Below, piece by piece: positions 25,884 through 33,861 of a stretch of 64,000 bases of DNA (position 1 is the stretch's first letter; each line of letters opens with the position of its first letter). The notes beneath the pieces were generated by a model. The model did no database searches. It was not told the DNA's origin and saw nothing but the letters and a program-made list of their open reading frames with translations. Origin of the DNA: Flavobacterium panici (GTDB lineage: Bacteria; Bacteroidota; Bacteroidia; Flavobacteriales; Flavobacteriaceae); assembly GCF_903819335.1 (NCBI RefSeq), contig NZ_CAIJDE010000038.1, positions 95,289-159,288 of the forward strand, given 5' to 3'. The position numbers and the translations under genes are program-made.

Positions 25884-26891
25884 ATGAATAATCTAAAAAA
25901 AGGAATATTATTCGCAACCCTGCTTTCGAGCCTCTTTTTTATAAGCTGCAGCAATGATGACGATGACGATGATTTAGTAGGTAACTGGATTAAAAAATCT
26001 GCGTTTGACGGTCCTGCAAGATCTAGTGCAACAAGTTTTGTAATTGGAGATTTTGCTTATATAGCAACGGGTTATACCGGAGATGAATACTTAAAAGATT
26101 TATGGGCTTATAACTCAACTGGAGATTACTGGGAACAAAAAGCTAATTTCGGAGGTGTTGCCAGAAGTTCGGCATCAAGTTTTACGCTAAATAATAAAGG
26201 TTATGTGGGACTTGGTTATGATGGAACTAATAAATTAAAGGATTTCTATCAATATGATCCATCAAGCAACAGCTGGACTCAAAAAGCTGATTTTGCAGGA
26301 ACAGGTCGTTATGCTGCCGTTGGTTTCCAGGCTGGCGGAAAAGCTTATTTTGGAACTGGTTATGATGGAAATTATTTAAAAGATTTTTACCAGTATGACG
26401 ACCAGGTAAATACATGGACGCTTGTAAATGGATTTAGCGGTAATAAAAGACGTAATGCTACTGTATTTGTAATTTCAGATAAAGCTTATCTGGTTACCGG
26501 AGTTAACAATGGCGTGTATCAGGAAGATTTTTGGGAATTTGATCCTGCAACTGATGTCTGGACAAGAAAAAGAGATATCGATAAAGATACAGATGATGAT
26601 TACACCTGGAATGATGAATATGCCATTACAAGATCTAATGCTTCTAGCTTTTCAATGAACGGATTAGGATATGTCGTGGGTGGTGAAAATATCAAAACGG
26701 TTTGGGAATACAATCCTTCAACAGATCTTTGGGAAGAAAGAACAGCTATGGAAGGTGCAACAAGAACTGATGCTGTTGGCTTTACAATTAACAATCGCGG
26801 TTTTTACATGTTAGGAAGAGTGGGTTCTACTTACTTTGACGATGCATGGGAATTTAGACCGCAAGATGAACAAAGCGACGATGACAATTAA
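25884..26891 (+). CDS. Kelch-repeat lipoprotein
   Basis: This 335-residue protein has a lipoprotein signal with Cys22 followed by SNDDDDDD, a strongly acidic surface-export-like signal. Six Kelch blades follow, each with a pattern such as ARSSASSFTLNNKGYVGLGY then DFYQYDPSSNSWTQK. Together they would close a six-bladed propeller. There is no type IX C-terminal domain. Kelch propellers bind proteins or glycans; the ligand is unknown. Its stop overlaps the start of the DUF4907 gene by 11 bp, showing translational coupling. Confidence 0.92.
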   Translation: MNNLKKGILFATLLSSLFFISCSNDDDDDDLVGNWIKKSAFDGPARSSATSFVIGDFAYIATGYTGDEYLKDLWAYNSTGDYWEQKANFGGVARSSASSFTLNNKGYVGLGYDGTNKLKDFYQYDPSSNSWTQKADFAGTGRYAAVGFQAGGKAYFGTGYDGNYLKDFYQYDDQVNTWTLVNGFSGNKRRNATVFVISDKAYLVTGVNNGVYQEDFWEFDPATDVWTRKRDIDKDTDDDYTWNDEYAITRSNASSFSMNGLGYVVGGENIKTVWEYNPSTDLWEERTAMEGATRTDAVGFTINNRGFYMLGRVGSTYFDDAWEFRPQDEQSDDDN

Positions 26892-27210
26892 TACTAAACA
26901 ATTCTTCTGGAGTAAAATCCAGAAGAATTTATTGCTTTTCATTCTGGTTTTACAAATTGTTTCCTGTACAAAAAAGGAGGTTTTCAAAACCGAATCATTT
27001 AAAACAAATTCAGGCTGGGGATATTCGATTTCTTATAAAGATAAAATCATAATCAAACAATCGATTATTCCTGTTATAAATGATAACAAAAGTTTTTCGA
27101 CAGAAGAAGATGCTTTAAAAACAGCCCATTTTGTGGTTGAAAAACTCAAACAAAACTTATCTCCAACGGTAACCAAAAATGAATTAATTTTATTAAAAAT
27201 AAAATTATAA
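26881..27210 (+). CDS. DUF4907 family small lipoprotein
   Basis: This protein has about 109 residues from the ATG at 26881. The signal ends LQIVSC (Cys29), so it is a lipoprotein. The segment TNSGWGYSISYKDKIIIKQS and the later STEEDALKTAHFVVEKLKQN match DUF4907, a small Bacteroidota family of unknown function. I prefer this start to an in-frame ATG 45 bp upstream because it begins at the Kelch stop region and gives a proper signal. The stop is directly followed by the kinase ATG, so the genes are tightly coupled. Confidence 0.85.
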   Translation: MTINTKQFFWSKIQKNLLLFILVLQIVSCTKKEVFKTESFKTNSGWGYSISYKDKIIIKQSIIPVINDNKSFSTEEDALKTAHFVVEKLKQNLSPTVTKNELILLKIKL

Positions 27211-28302
27211 ATGACACTAGATACCATTAAAAATACAAATTCAAATAAAATACTATTCCATTTTATGATTTGGATTTTCTTTATTCTAACATCGCTGATT
27301 CAATTTTATGAAAGTCCATTTAGAATCAATAATGATTTCTATGTACAATGGGCAACGGGAATTCTGTTATTTTATCTGAATTATTTTTACTTGGTACCTG
27401 CTCTTCTTTTACAAAAAAAGTATTGGAAATATTTTCTGTTCATTTTTATTCTTATTGCTGTCTTCATGATTATCAGGATTCATTATTTTATTCCTGAGTT
27501 TAGACATATGAGAACAAGAATGATTCCGCCTGAAGCAATTAACCTGTATAAGCAAAGAGGCAGAGTAATGATGGCGCCGGCGAGACAGCCGTTGTTTTTT
27601 AAAATTGGCCCGTCTTTTTTTTATATTTTAATTATTACCATAAGCGCCGTTATTAGAACACTGACAGAGTTTTATAATAATCAGCAAAACAAACTAATCG
27701 CCGAAACACACAGAACGAATACCGAATTGATTTATCTGCGCAAGCAAACCAATCCGCATTTTTTATTCAATTCGTTAAACAGTATTTATTCTCTGGCACA
27801 TAAGAAATCTGATTTGGTCCCTGATGCCATCGTGACCTTATCTGAATTAATGCGCTATATGCTCTACGAAACAGATAACAAAACGGTGGCTTTAGAAAAA
27901 GAAATCAATTACATCCAGAATTATATTGAGCTGCAAAAACTGAGGCTGAATAATATTGAAGACATTGTTATAAATGTTCACGGCAATACCAAAAACAAGT
28001 TTATTGAACCTTTGCTTTTAATTTCTTTTGTAGAAAATGCTTTTAAGTACGGAACCGATTATAAAGGTGCTACGCATGTAAAGATTAAGATATTCATTTC
28101 TGAAAATGATCTGGATTTTTGGATCGAAAATACTATCGAAAATTATGAAAAAGATCCTGACAATTCTGGTATCGGACTTGTAAATATTCAAAGCCGACTG
28201 GATTTACTTTATCCAAATGCACACGAACTGACTATTAATCAGGATAATCATTTTTATCGCGTTCATTTAAGTTTAAAATTAGATGAAATAAAAACCACAT
28301 AA
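27211..28302 (+). CDS. LytS/YehU-type sensor histidine kinase
   Basis: This 363-residue inner-membrane kinase has about four transmembrane segments near 14-32, 45-66, 72-90 and 131-150. The His_kinase domain follows, with phospho-accepting His183 in TNPHFLFNSLNS, and a short ATPase domain (LISFVENAFKYG and SGIGLVNIQSRLDLLYP). There is no large sensory domain, so it may sense membrane or envelope state, or a partner lipoprotein. Its ATG follows the DUF4907 stop without a gap. The LytTR regulator is 117 bp downstream. Confidence 0.95.
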   Translation: MTLDTIKNTNSNKILFHFMIWIFFILTSLIQFYESPFRINNDFYVQWATGILLFYLNYFYLVPALLLQKKYWKYFLFIFILIAVFMIIRIHYFIPEFRHMRTRMIPPEAINLYKQRGRVMMAPARQPLFFKIGPSFFYILIITISAVIRTLTEFYNNQQNKLIAETHRTNTELIYLRKQTNPHFLFNSLNSIYSLAHKKSDLVPDAIVTLSELMRYMLYETDNKTVALEKEINYIQNYIELQKLRLNNIEDIVINVHGNTKNKFIEPLLLISFVENAFKYGTDYKGATHVKIKIFISENDLDFWIENTIENYEKDPDNSGIGLVNIQSRLDLLYPNAHELTINQDNHFYRVHLSLKLDEIKTT

Positions 28303-28374
28303 ACGTTAAAATGATACTTGGATTAATTGCGTACTTTTATGATAATTTTAAAACTTAATTCATTGGTTTAAAAC

Positions 28375-28382
28375 TACTTTTG
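28375..28382 (+). promoter_or_regulatory. Putative -7 element before the LytTR regulator
   Basis: TACTTTTG matches TAnnTTTG and ends 37 bp before the ATG. A TTG with normal spacing is not visible. Confidence 0.35.
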
Positions 28383-28419
28383 ACTGCCAAAACAAATTTA
28401 AAAACTTAATTTTCAACAG

Positions 28420-29136
28420 ATGAAATGTGTAATTATAGATGATGAACCTTTAGCAGTTGAACTATTAGAAGATTTTGTCAAGAAGGTAGATTCGCTTGAA
28501 CTGGTCAGCACTTTTAATAATGCGATCGATGCTGTTTCATTTATCAATCAAAATAATATTGATTTGATTTTTCTTGATATTCAAATGCCGCATTTCTCCG
28601 GAATTGACTTTTTAAATACAATCGAAAAAAAACCTTTGGTAATTTTTACAACCGCTTATTCTGATTATGCCGTTGAAGGTTTTAATCTTGGTGCGGTTGA
28701 TTACTTAGTAAAACCAATTCCGTTTCATCGTTTTTTAAAATCTGTGGTTCGGGCGCAGCAAATCAGTAATCCTGCAGCGGCTGTTCACCCAATTTCTGAA
28801 AGTATTCCCACTCCGGAAGTTGAACAGGATTTTATGTTTGTGAGAGCTGAGTATGAAAATGTAAAAATGAATTTTTCGGATATTCTTTTTATCGAAGGCT
28901 TGAAAGATTATGTAAAAATTTACACGACAGACAATAAATTCACGCTGACTTTAATCAGTTTAATAAAATTAGAAAACCTGCTTTCAAACAAAGGATTTTC
29001 GCGAATCCACAGATCTTATATTATCAATATCAAACATGTAAAATCAATACAAAAAAATAAAGTTTTGATTAGCGACAAACGAATTCCAATAAGTGAAAGT
29101 TATCAAAATGCTTTCTTTGAAAAAATCAATTTATAG
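28420..29136 (+). CDS. LytTR-family response regulator
   Basis: This 238-residue protein has a receiver domain (1-118) with acidic pocket IIDDEP, phospho-Asp53 (LIFLDIQMP), Thr in FTTAYSD and Lys in LVKPI. A LytTR DNA-binding domain (135-238) follows, with IEGLKDYVKIYTTDNK and FSRIHRSYIINIKHVKSI. It is the cognate of the upstream LytS-type kinase. LytTR proteins bind short direct repeats; likely targets are the adjacent surface-protein operons, which is inference. A long inverted repeat follows the gene. Confidence 0.95.
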   Translation: MKCVIIDDEPLAVELLEDFVKKVDSLELVSTFNNAIDAVSFINQNNIDLIFLDIQMPHFSGIDFLNTIEKKPLVIFTTAYSDYAVEGFNLGAVDYLVKPIPFHRFLKSVVRAQQISNPAAAVHPISESIPTPEVEQDFMFVRAEYENVKMNFSDILFIEGLKDYVKIYTTDNKFTLTLISLIKLENLLSNKGFSRIHRSYIINIKHVKSIQKNKVLISDKRIPISESYQNAFFEKINL

Positions 29137-29141
29137 GTTAT

Positions 29142-29222
29142 TAAATTCCAAAAATGAAAATTCCAAATCCCAATAGTTATTGACACTTCATTGGGATTTG
29201 GAATTTTCATTTTTGGAATTTA
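29142..29222. repeat. 33-bp perfect inverted repeat, 15-nt loop
   Basis: Positions 29142-29174 are exactly complementary to 29190-29222. The arms are AT-rich and built from iterated TTGGAATTT-like words. It lies between the convergent response-regulator and carbonic-anhydrase genes and could terminate both. Confidence 0.85.
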
Positions 29223-29227
29223 TAATT

Positions 29228-29746
29228 TTATTTTTCGTTTTTAAACCAGCCAGAATACATTACGTAGTTGTTTGATATACGTTCAATTTCTCCGCCAAAG
29301 TCAGATTGATCTATATCTTTTACTTTTTTAGCAGGAACGCCCGCAAAAATAGTTCCCGAAGGAACAACTGTATTTTGGGTCAAAACTGCTCCGGCCGCTA
29401 CGATCGAATTACTTTCGACAACGCAGTTATCCATTACAATAGCTCCCATTCCTATTAAAACATTGTCGTGAATTGTACAACCGTGAACGATCGCATTATG
29501 TCCTATAGAAACATTATTTCCTATAATTGTTGGGTGTTTTTGATACGTACAGTGAATTATTGCGCCATCCTGAATATTTACTTTATTTCCTATTTTAATA
29601 AAGTGAACATCACCGCGAACAACTGCATTAAACCAAACGCTGCAAGATTCACCAAAAGAAACATCGCCAACTATAGTTGCATTTTCGGCAACGTAACAAT
29701 CTTCTGGAATTGCAGGTGATTTTCCGTTTACAGATTTAATAAGCAT
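29228..29746 (-). CDS. Gamma carbonic anhydrase family protein
   Basis: This 172-residue left-handed beta-helix protein has hexapeptide repeats (ATIVGDVSFGESCSVWFN onward). The three zinc-ligand histidines of gamma-class carbonic anhydrases are present at 65, 83 and 88 (IIHCTY, IGHNAIVHGC). YrdA/PaaY-like relatives are often called acetyltransferases, but the metal histidines favour a carbonic-anhydrase-like metalloprotein. The location is cytosolic. It lies 9 bp after the PorP/SprF-like gene in the same orientation, probably on its transcript. Confidence 0.92.
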   Translation of the reverse strand: MLIKSVNGKSPAIPEDCYVAENATIVGDVSFGESCSVWFNAVVRGDVHFIKIGNKVNIQDGAIIHCTYQKHPTIIGNNVSIGHNAIVHGCTIHDNVLIGMGAIVMDNCVVESNSIVAAGAVLTQNTVVPSGTIFAGVPAKKVKDIDQSDFGGEIERISNNYVMYSGWFKNEK

Positions 29747-29755
29747 AATAAAATT

Positions 29756-30745
29756 TTAATTAATTGCCGGACAGTTACAATCGTAACGTTCCTTTCTACA
29801 AAATATATTAACTCCTAAAGTAATCTGGTGGTATCCGCCAGTATCAAATTTTACATCGCCTGTAACCTGAGAATAGGTGTAAGCAAACATAAAGTTTTTA
29901 AAATTCACGCCCACAATTGGTGTAAAATATTGCAGTTTTTGATTTGAAACTCCGCTTCCAGAGCTAAACTGAGCTCCGTCAAAACTTCTTCTATAAGATA
30001 AAGCAGCCCATAAACTTCCAAAATCTAAATTCTTATAAGCTTTTAAGTTCAGGTCAATAGATTTTTCTTTTGTCTGATCAAACAGTTGAAATAAAATAGA
30101 CGGTTCCCAGGTAATTTTATCTCTTTTCCCAAATACATAACCTGCACTAAAAAGAAACTTTCTTAAATTATCACTTTCGTAATCTGTATACAATTCTCTT
30201 CTGGTTTCAAGAACGCCCTGAACCGTTGCATGCGCATAAAGATCTAAATAGTTATAAGAAGCTCCAAAATCTACATTAAAATAAGAGTCTTTTTGAATAG
30301 AACCAAAAACAATTGGATCAAAAGTACCGCCAAATTTTGTTTCATCTAACTGATTCTGAATCAATCCTCCGCTAATACCAAAAGAAAGCTGATTTAAATC
30401 GACTTCATCTCTTGAAAACATAATATGATGCGCATAGGTAAGCTTTACTCCTTTTTCAGAATGATATCCGTTTTTATCATTAAAAACAATAATCCCGGCA
30501 CCGGAACGCTCTCCTAATCTTCCGTTAACACTTAAAGTTTGAAGTGTTGGCGCATCTTCCTGACCAAACCATTGCTTTCTGGCTGTTAATCTAACTTTTG
30601 CACAATTTGCTGCTCCAGCCATCGAAGGATGAATCAAGTAGTAATTATCTGATAAATAATCAGAGTAAACAGGAATTCCTTCTTGAGAATAAGTATAAAA
30701 AGTCGTTATTAAAAAAACAATTAATAACTTGATTTTTAATTTCAT
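29756..30745 (-). CDS. PorP/SprF family outer-membrane protein
   Basis: This 329-residue protein has a signal peptide ending YTYSQ. The mature start GIPVYSDYLSDNYYLIHPSM is diagnostic of the PorP/SprF family (P-x-YSDYL...HPAxAG pattern), and CAKVRLTARKQWFGQ follows. The rest is a beta-barrel. PorP/SprF proteins help secrete or anchor type IX substrates such as the adhesin SprB at the outer membrane. Here no large adhesin or CTD protein gene is adjacent, so the partner lies elsewhere. The carbonic-anhydrase gene follows closely. Confidence 0.92.
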   Translation of the reverse strand: MKLKIKLLIVFLITTFYTYSQEGIPVYSDYLSDNYYLIHPSMAGAANCAKVRLTARKQWFGQEDAPTLQTLSVNGRLGERSGAGIIVFNDKNGYHSEKGVKLTYAHHIMFSRDEVDLNQLSFGISGGLIQNQLDETKFGGTFDPIVFGSIQKDSYFNVDFGASYNYLDLYAHATVQGVLETRRELYTDYESDNLRKFLFSAGYVFGKRDKITWEPSILFQLFDQTKEKSIDLNLKAYKNLDFGSLWAALSYRRSFDGAQFSSGSGVSNQKLQYFTPIVGVNFKNFMFAYTYSQVTGDVKFDTGGYHQITLGVNIFCRKERYDCNCPAIN

Positions 30746-30833
30746 AATGGCGGGCTAGTTAGTCTAATTTTTACACTCTTGATAATTTCGTACGAATTAT
30801 TTGAATAGAGTCTTAATTATTTTATTAAAAAAT

Positions 30834-30841
30834 CAAATATA
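30834..30841 (-). promoter_or_regulatory. Putative -7 element for the PorP/SprF gene
   Basis: The minus strand reads TATATTTG, an exact TAnnTTTG match, 88 bp before the ATG. It is divergent from the Nfu gene box at 30866-30873. Confidence 0.4.
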
Positions 30842-30865
30842 GGTAATAGTAGAAAATAACTTTAG

Positions 30866-30873
30866 TAAATTTG
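30866..30873 (+). promoter_or_regulatory. Putative -7 element for the Nfu-type gene
   Basis: TAAATTTG followed by CAAA matches the -7 consensus and ends 15 bp before the chosen ATG. It also rules out a possible TTG start at 30871, which would lie inside the promoter. Confidence 0.5.
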
Positions 30874-30888
30874 CAAAAAATTACTACC

Positions 30889-31788
30889 ATGACAAAAATC
30901 ACTATAAAAGAGACTCAAAATCCTACTATCCTAAAATTCGAATTTGAAGATTTCATTACTCAAAATCAAAACTTTGAATTCAAAAACATAGATGAAGCCC
31001 AAGCTTCGCCTTTAGCACAGCAATTGTTCTATCTGCCGTTTGTAAAAACCGTTTATATTTCAGGAAATTTTATTGCAATCGAAAGATACAGCATTGTAGA
31101 ATGGAGTGACGTACAAGATGATGTTGCAGAGCAAATTGCAGCATTTGTAGACAAAGGCGGTGTTATCATTAAAGTTGACGAAAACAAAGCAAAAAAACAG
31201 CCTATTACGGTTTATGGAGAAACAACTCCAAATCCTTCTGCACTTAAATTTGTGGTAAGCAGAATGTTGACTAGAAACGCGGTTGAATACAAAAATATTG
31301 ACCAGACTGTTTCTTCTCCGCTTGCACAGGAATTATTCAAATTTCCTTATGTTAAAGAGGTTTTTATTGATGAGAACTATATTTCTGTTACTAAATACGA
31401 AATCAACGACTGGTCTGAAATCACTTTGGAGTTAAGAACATTTATTAAGCAATTTATTGAAAACGGAGGAACTGTTTTAGATGAAAATCTAATTCAGACT
31501 ACTACTAAAAATGATGTTACAAAAGATGAAGCATTTGACAAATTAGATGTTACATCTCAGCAAATTATCAATATTTTAGAAGAATACGTAAAACCAGCAG
31601 TTGCGGCTGATGGTGGAAATATTGCTTTTGATTCTTATAATGAAGAAGACAAAACTGTAAAAGTGATATTGCAAGGTGCGTGCAGCGGTTGTCCATCGTC
31701 TACTTTTACTTTAAAAAGCGGTATCGAAAATATGCTGAAAAGTATGTTGAATGATGAAGCTATTAAAGTTGAAGCTTTAAATGCATAA
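30889..31788 (+). CDS. Nfu/NifU-type Fe-S cluster scaffold with duplicated N-domain
   Basis: This protein has about 299 residues from the ATG at 30889. Two Nfu N-terminal (PF08712-like) modules occupy roughly 3-95 and 105-195: EFKNIDEAQASPLAQQLFYL and EYKNIDQTVSSPLAQELFKF are clear copies. A NifU C-terminal domain follows at 215-295, with the cluster-binding CxxC in GACSGCPSSTF. Nfu proteins carry Fe-S clusters to client enzymes in the cytosol. The doubled N-module is longer than the usual single-module Nfu. A terminator follows the stop. Confidence 0.93.
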   Translation: MTKITIKETQNPTILKFEFEDFITQNQNFEFKNIDEAQASPLAQQLFYLPFVKTVYISGNFIAIERYSIVEWSDVQDDVAEQIAAFVDKGGVIIKVDENKAKKQPITVYGETTPNPSALKFVVSRMLTRNAVEYKNIDQTVSSPLAQELFKFPYVKEVFIDENYISVTKYEINDWSEITLELRTFIKQFIENGGTVLDENLIQTTTKNDVTKDEAFDKLDVTSQQIINILEEYVKPAVAADGGNIAFDSYNEEDKTVKVILQGACSGCPSSTFTLKSGIENMLKSMLNDEAIKVEALNA

Positions 31789-31812
31789 AAAATTTCAATT
31801 ATCTATAATTGT

Positions 31813-31839
31813 AAGCGTCTCATTTGAGGCGCTTTTTTT
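31813..31839 (+). terminator. Rho-independent terminator after the Nfu gene
   Basis: AAGCGTCTC pairs with GAGGCGCTT (one wobble, 4-nt loop) and is followed by seven T. Confidence 0.9.
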
Positions 31840-31923
31840 ATTTCATAATTAATTAAACGAAAATTAAATTGTTTTTCTCCAAAAATAATTAATATTGTAA
31901 CCTTAACTAATCATTTTAAAACC

Positions 31924-32250
31924 ATGGGATTATCATCATTTTTCAGCAATTTGTTTGGCTCGGCAAAAGAAACAGCAGTAGATTTTGCAGATCAGGCCGA
32001 AAATACTTTTGAAGAAGTTAAAGAAGCCTCAGAACCAATAATCGATTCTGCAGCCGAATATCTGGAACATACTAAAGATGCCGTGAGCGAATATGTAGAA
32101 AAAGCATCGGATTCTATACATGATGTGATTGATTCTATCAAAGAAGTAATTACTGAAACTGCCAACGAGGATTATAAATTGGTTACAGAAACTGTAGTTG
32201 ATGTGAGCGAAGACGGAGTAACAGATTCAGACTCTGAAGAAGAGAAGTAA
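31924..32250 (+). CDS. Small acidic helical protein (YtxH/apolipoprotein-like)
   Basis: This 108-residue protein has no signal peptide. It is a single amphipathic helical stretch rich in glutamate, aspartate, alanine and valine (EKASDSIHDVIDSIKEVITE) with an acidic tail (DGVTDSDSEEEK). The composition resembles YtxH-like or late-embryogenesis/apolipoprotein-type proteins, which often respond to stress. I do not recognise a specific family. It lies between two terminators and so is probably transcribed alone. Confidence 0.75.
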   Translation: MGLSSFFSNLFGSAKETAVDFADQAENTFEEVKEASEPIIDSAAEYLEHTKDAVSEYVEKASDSIHDVIDSIKEVITETANEDYKLVTETVVDVSEDGVTDSDSEEEK

Positions 32251-32283
32251 TGGAACTATTTTCATATAAAAACAAAATATAGC

Positions 32284-32291
32284 TATATTTG
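32284..32291 (+). promoter_or_regulatory. Putative -7 element before the MscS gene
   Basis: TATATTTG followed by CAAAA is an exact consensus match. It lies upstream of a terminator-like hairpin (32304-32328) that would fall in the leader of the MscS transcript. Confidence 0.5.
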
Positions 32292-32303
32292 CAAAATCAT
32301 TTT

Positions 32304-32328
32304 ACCTTCTCTTTGAGAAGGTTTTTTT
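32304..32328 (+). terminator. Terminator-like hairpin between the acidic-protein and MscS genes
   Basis: ACCTTCTC pairs perfectly with GAGAAGGT across a 3-nt loop and is followed by T7. It ends the acidic-protein gene. If the box at 32284 is used, it also lies in the MscS leader, 13 bp before the ATG. Confidence 0.85.
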
Positions 32329-32340
32329 ATTCAAAATAAT

Positions 32341-33153
32341 ATGTACATCAATCCTGAACAGTTTAGCAATTACGCTACAAAATTCATCAATATTTTAATC
32401 GATTATTCTCCAAAACTAATCTCAGCATTACTGATTTTATTTGTTGGTCTATATGCTATTCGATTAATCAACAGAGTAATTAGAAAAGTAATGGTGAAGA
32501 GAAATCTTGACCCAACATTGACCAAATTCCTTGCTGACATTTTATTGTGGGCACTTCGAGTTTTATTGTTTGTTACTTTTATTTCAAAACTGGGAATAGA
32601 GACTTCTTCGTTTGTAGCTATTCTGGGTGCAATGGGTCTTGCAATTGGTTTATCACTTCAGGGTTCGCTTTCGAATTTTGCGGGCGGAATGCTGATTATC
32701 GTTTTCAAGCCTTTTAAGGTTGGAGATACAATCGAGGCTCAGGGAGTTATTGCAACGGTTTTAGAGATTCAGATTTTTGTTACCAAAATGCTTACCGGAA
32801 ATAATCAAACGGTTTTTGTTCCAAATGGCGCATTGTCAAACGGAACTATTATTAATTATTCGATGCAGGGAGAAAGAAGAGCCGATTTGACTTTTTCTGT
32901 TTCTTATGATTCTGATATTAAAAAGGCGAAAGAAGTTTTATTGGATGTTTTAAATAAAAATCCAAAGGTTCTTAAAAAGCCCGCACCAGAAGTTTTTGTG
33001 AAAAATTTATCAGCAAGTTCTGTGGATTTTGCAGTTCGTCCGTGGGCAAAAAATATTAATTACGGATCTGTTTTTTCTGATACTTTAGAAAATTGCAAAG
33101 CAGCTTTAGACGAAGCAGGAATTTCTGTCCAGCCGTTTACCGTTCAAAAATAA
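32341..33153 (+). CDS. MscS-family mechanosensitive ion channel
   Basis: This 270-residue small-conductance channel protein has three N-terminal transmembrane helices; the pore helix carries GAMGLAIGLSLQGSLSNFAG. The conserved FKPFKVGDTIEAQG opens the cytosolic beta domain, and VPNGALSNGTIINYS and SVSYDSDIKKAKEVLLDVL follow. It releases solutes during hypo-osmotic shock from the inner membrane. Length fits the minimal MscS class. It ends 8 bp from the convergent tsaB gene. Confidence 0.96.
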   Translation: MYINPEQFSNYATKFINILIDYSPKLISALLILFVGLYAIRLINRVIRKVMVKRNLDPTLTKFLADILLWALRVLLFVTFISKLGIETSSFVAILGAMGLAIGLSLQGSLSNFAGGMLIIVFKPFKVGDTIEAQGVIATVLEIQIFVTKMLTGNNQTVFVPNGALSNGTIINYSMQGERRADLTFSVSYDSDIKKAKEVLLDVLNKNPKVLKKPAPEVFVKNLSASSVDFAVRPWAKNINYGSVFSDTLENCKAALDEAGISVQPFTVQK

Positions 33154-33161
33154 AAATTAGA

Positions 33162-33836
33162 TTATTGTTTTTTTGATGGCAGTGTCATCATAAAATCTTT
33201 TAAATAATAAGGTTCAAAATAAGCGACATCAACAGTGTCGCTTTTTTGATATTTATCAAAACTGATTTTACTCATTTCTCTTGCCGAAGGGTATTTGATT
33301 TCTTCTAAAAATACAAAATTTTCTTTATTTAAAACTGATTTGCATTTCTCTGCACAATCTCCAACGAAATAAAGTTTTTCTGTATAGGCTGCAAAAGATT
33401 CTTCTGTAATAATCTCAGCCTGAATCCCTCTTTCAACTTCTAAATCAGCAGTAAAAATTTCGCTGTATACTTCCATTCTTCTGGCGTCCAGCATCGGAAT
33501 AATTTTTCCGTCAGAAACATTTGCTTTTGACGCTAAAGTCTGCAAAGTATCTACAGCAATTAACGGAATATTTAATGCAAAACACAATCCTTTTGCCGCC
33601 GAAACCCCAATTCGTAAACCTGTATAAGAACCTGGTCCCTGACTTACTGCAATGGCTTTTAAATCCTGAACTGAAATGCCTGATTCTGCAATAACTTCTT
33701 CAATAAAAACATGAAGTTTTTCAGCATGCGAATATCCTTCTTCAGCAATTTCTTTACAGAGAATGGTTTCTCCATTTTTTGCAATTGAGACTGAACAGTT
33801 TTTGGTAGCGGTTTCGATATTGAGAATGAAAGACAA
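33162..33836 (-). CDS. tsaB: tRNA threonylcarbamoyladenosine biosynthesis protein TsaB
   Basis: This protein has about 224 residues. It is the non-catalytic partner of TsaD in the TsaBDE complex making t6A37 on tRNAs. Motifs are ILNIETATKNCSVSIAKNG at the start, VSQGPGSYTGLRIGVSAAKG in the middle, and MLDARRMEVY. There is no suitable ATG near the conserved start. TTG at 33836 fits the family N-terminus, is preceded by a TAAAA box about 9 bp upstream, and avoids overlap with the next gene. An ATG at 33887 would overlap that gene by 26 bp. Confidence 0.92.
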   Translation of the reverse strand: MSFILNIETATKNCSVSIAKNGETILCKEIAEEGYSHAEKLHVFIEEVIAESGISVQDLKAIAVSQGPGSYTGLRIGVSAAKGLCFALNIPLIAVDTLQTLASKANVSDGKIIPMLDARRMEVYSEIFTADLEVERGIQAEIITEESFAAYTEKLYFVGDCAEKCKSVLNKENFVFLEEIKYPSAREMSKISFDKYQKSDTVDVAYFEPYYLKDFMMTLPSKKQ

Positions 33837-33861
33837 TGTATTTAATTTTAAGTATTTATAT

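Noticed and set aside
25884..26891. Kelch protein as a type IX secretion substrate
   Set aside because: It has a lipoprotein cysteine and no C-terminal sorting domain; it ends in a short acidic tail.
30871..30888. Upstream TTG start for the Nfu-type gene
   Set aside because: The TTG lies inside the TAAATTTG promoter box; the ATG at 30889 fits better.
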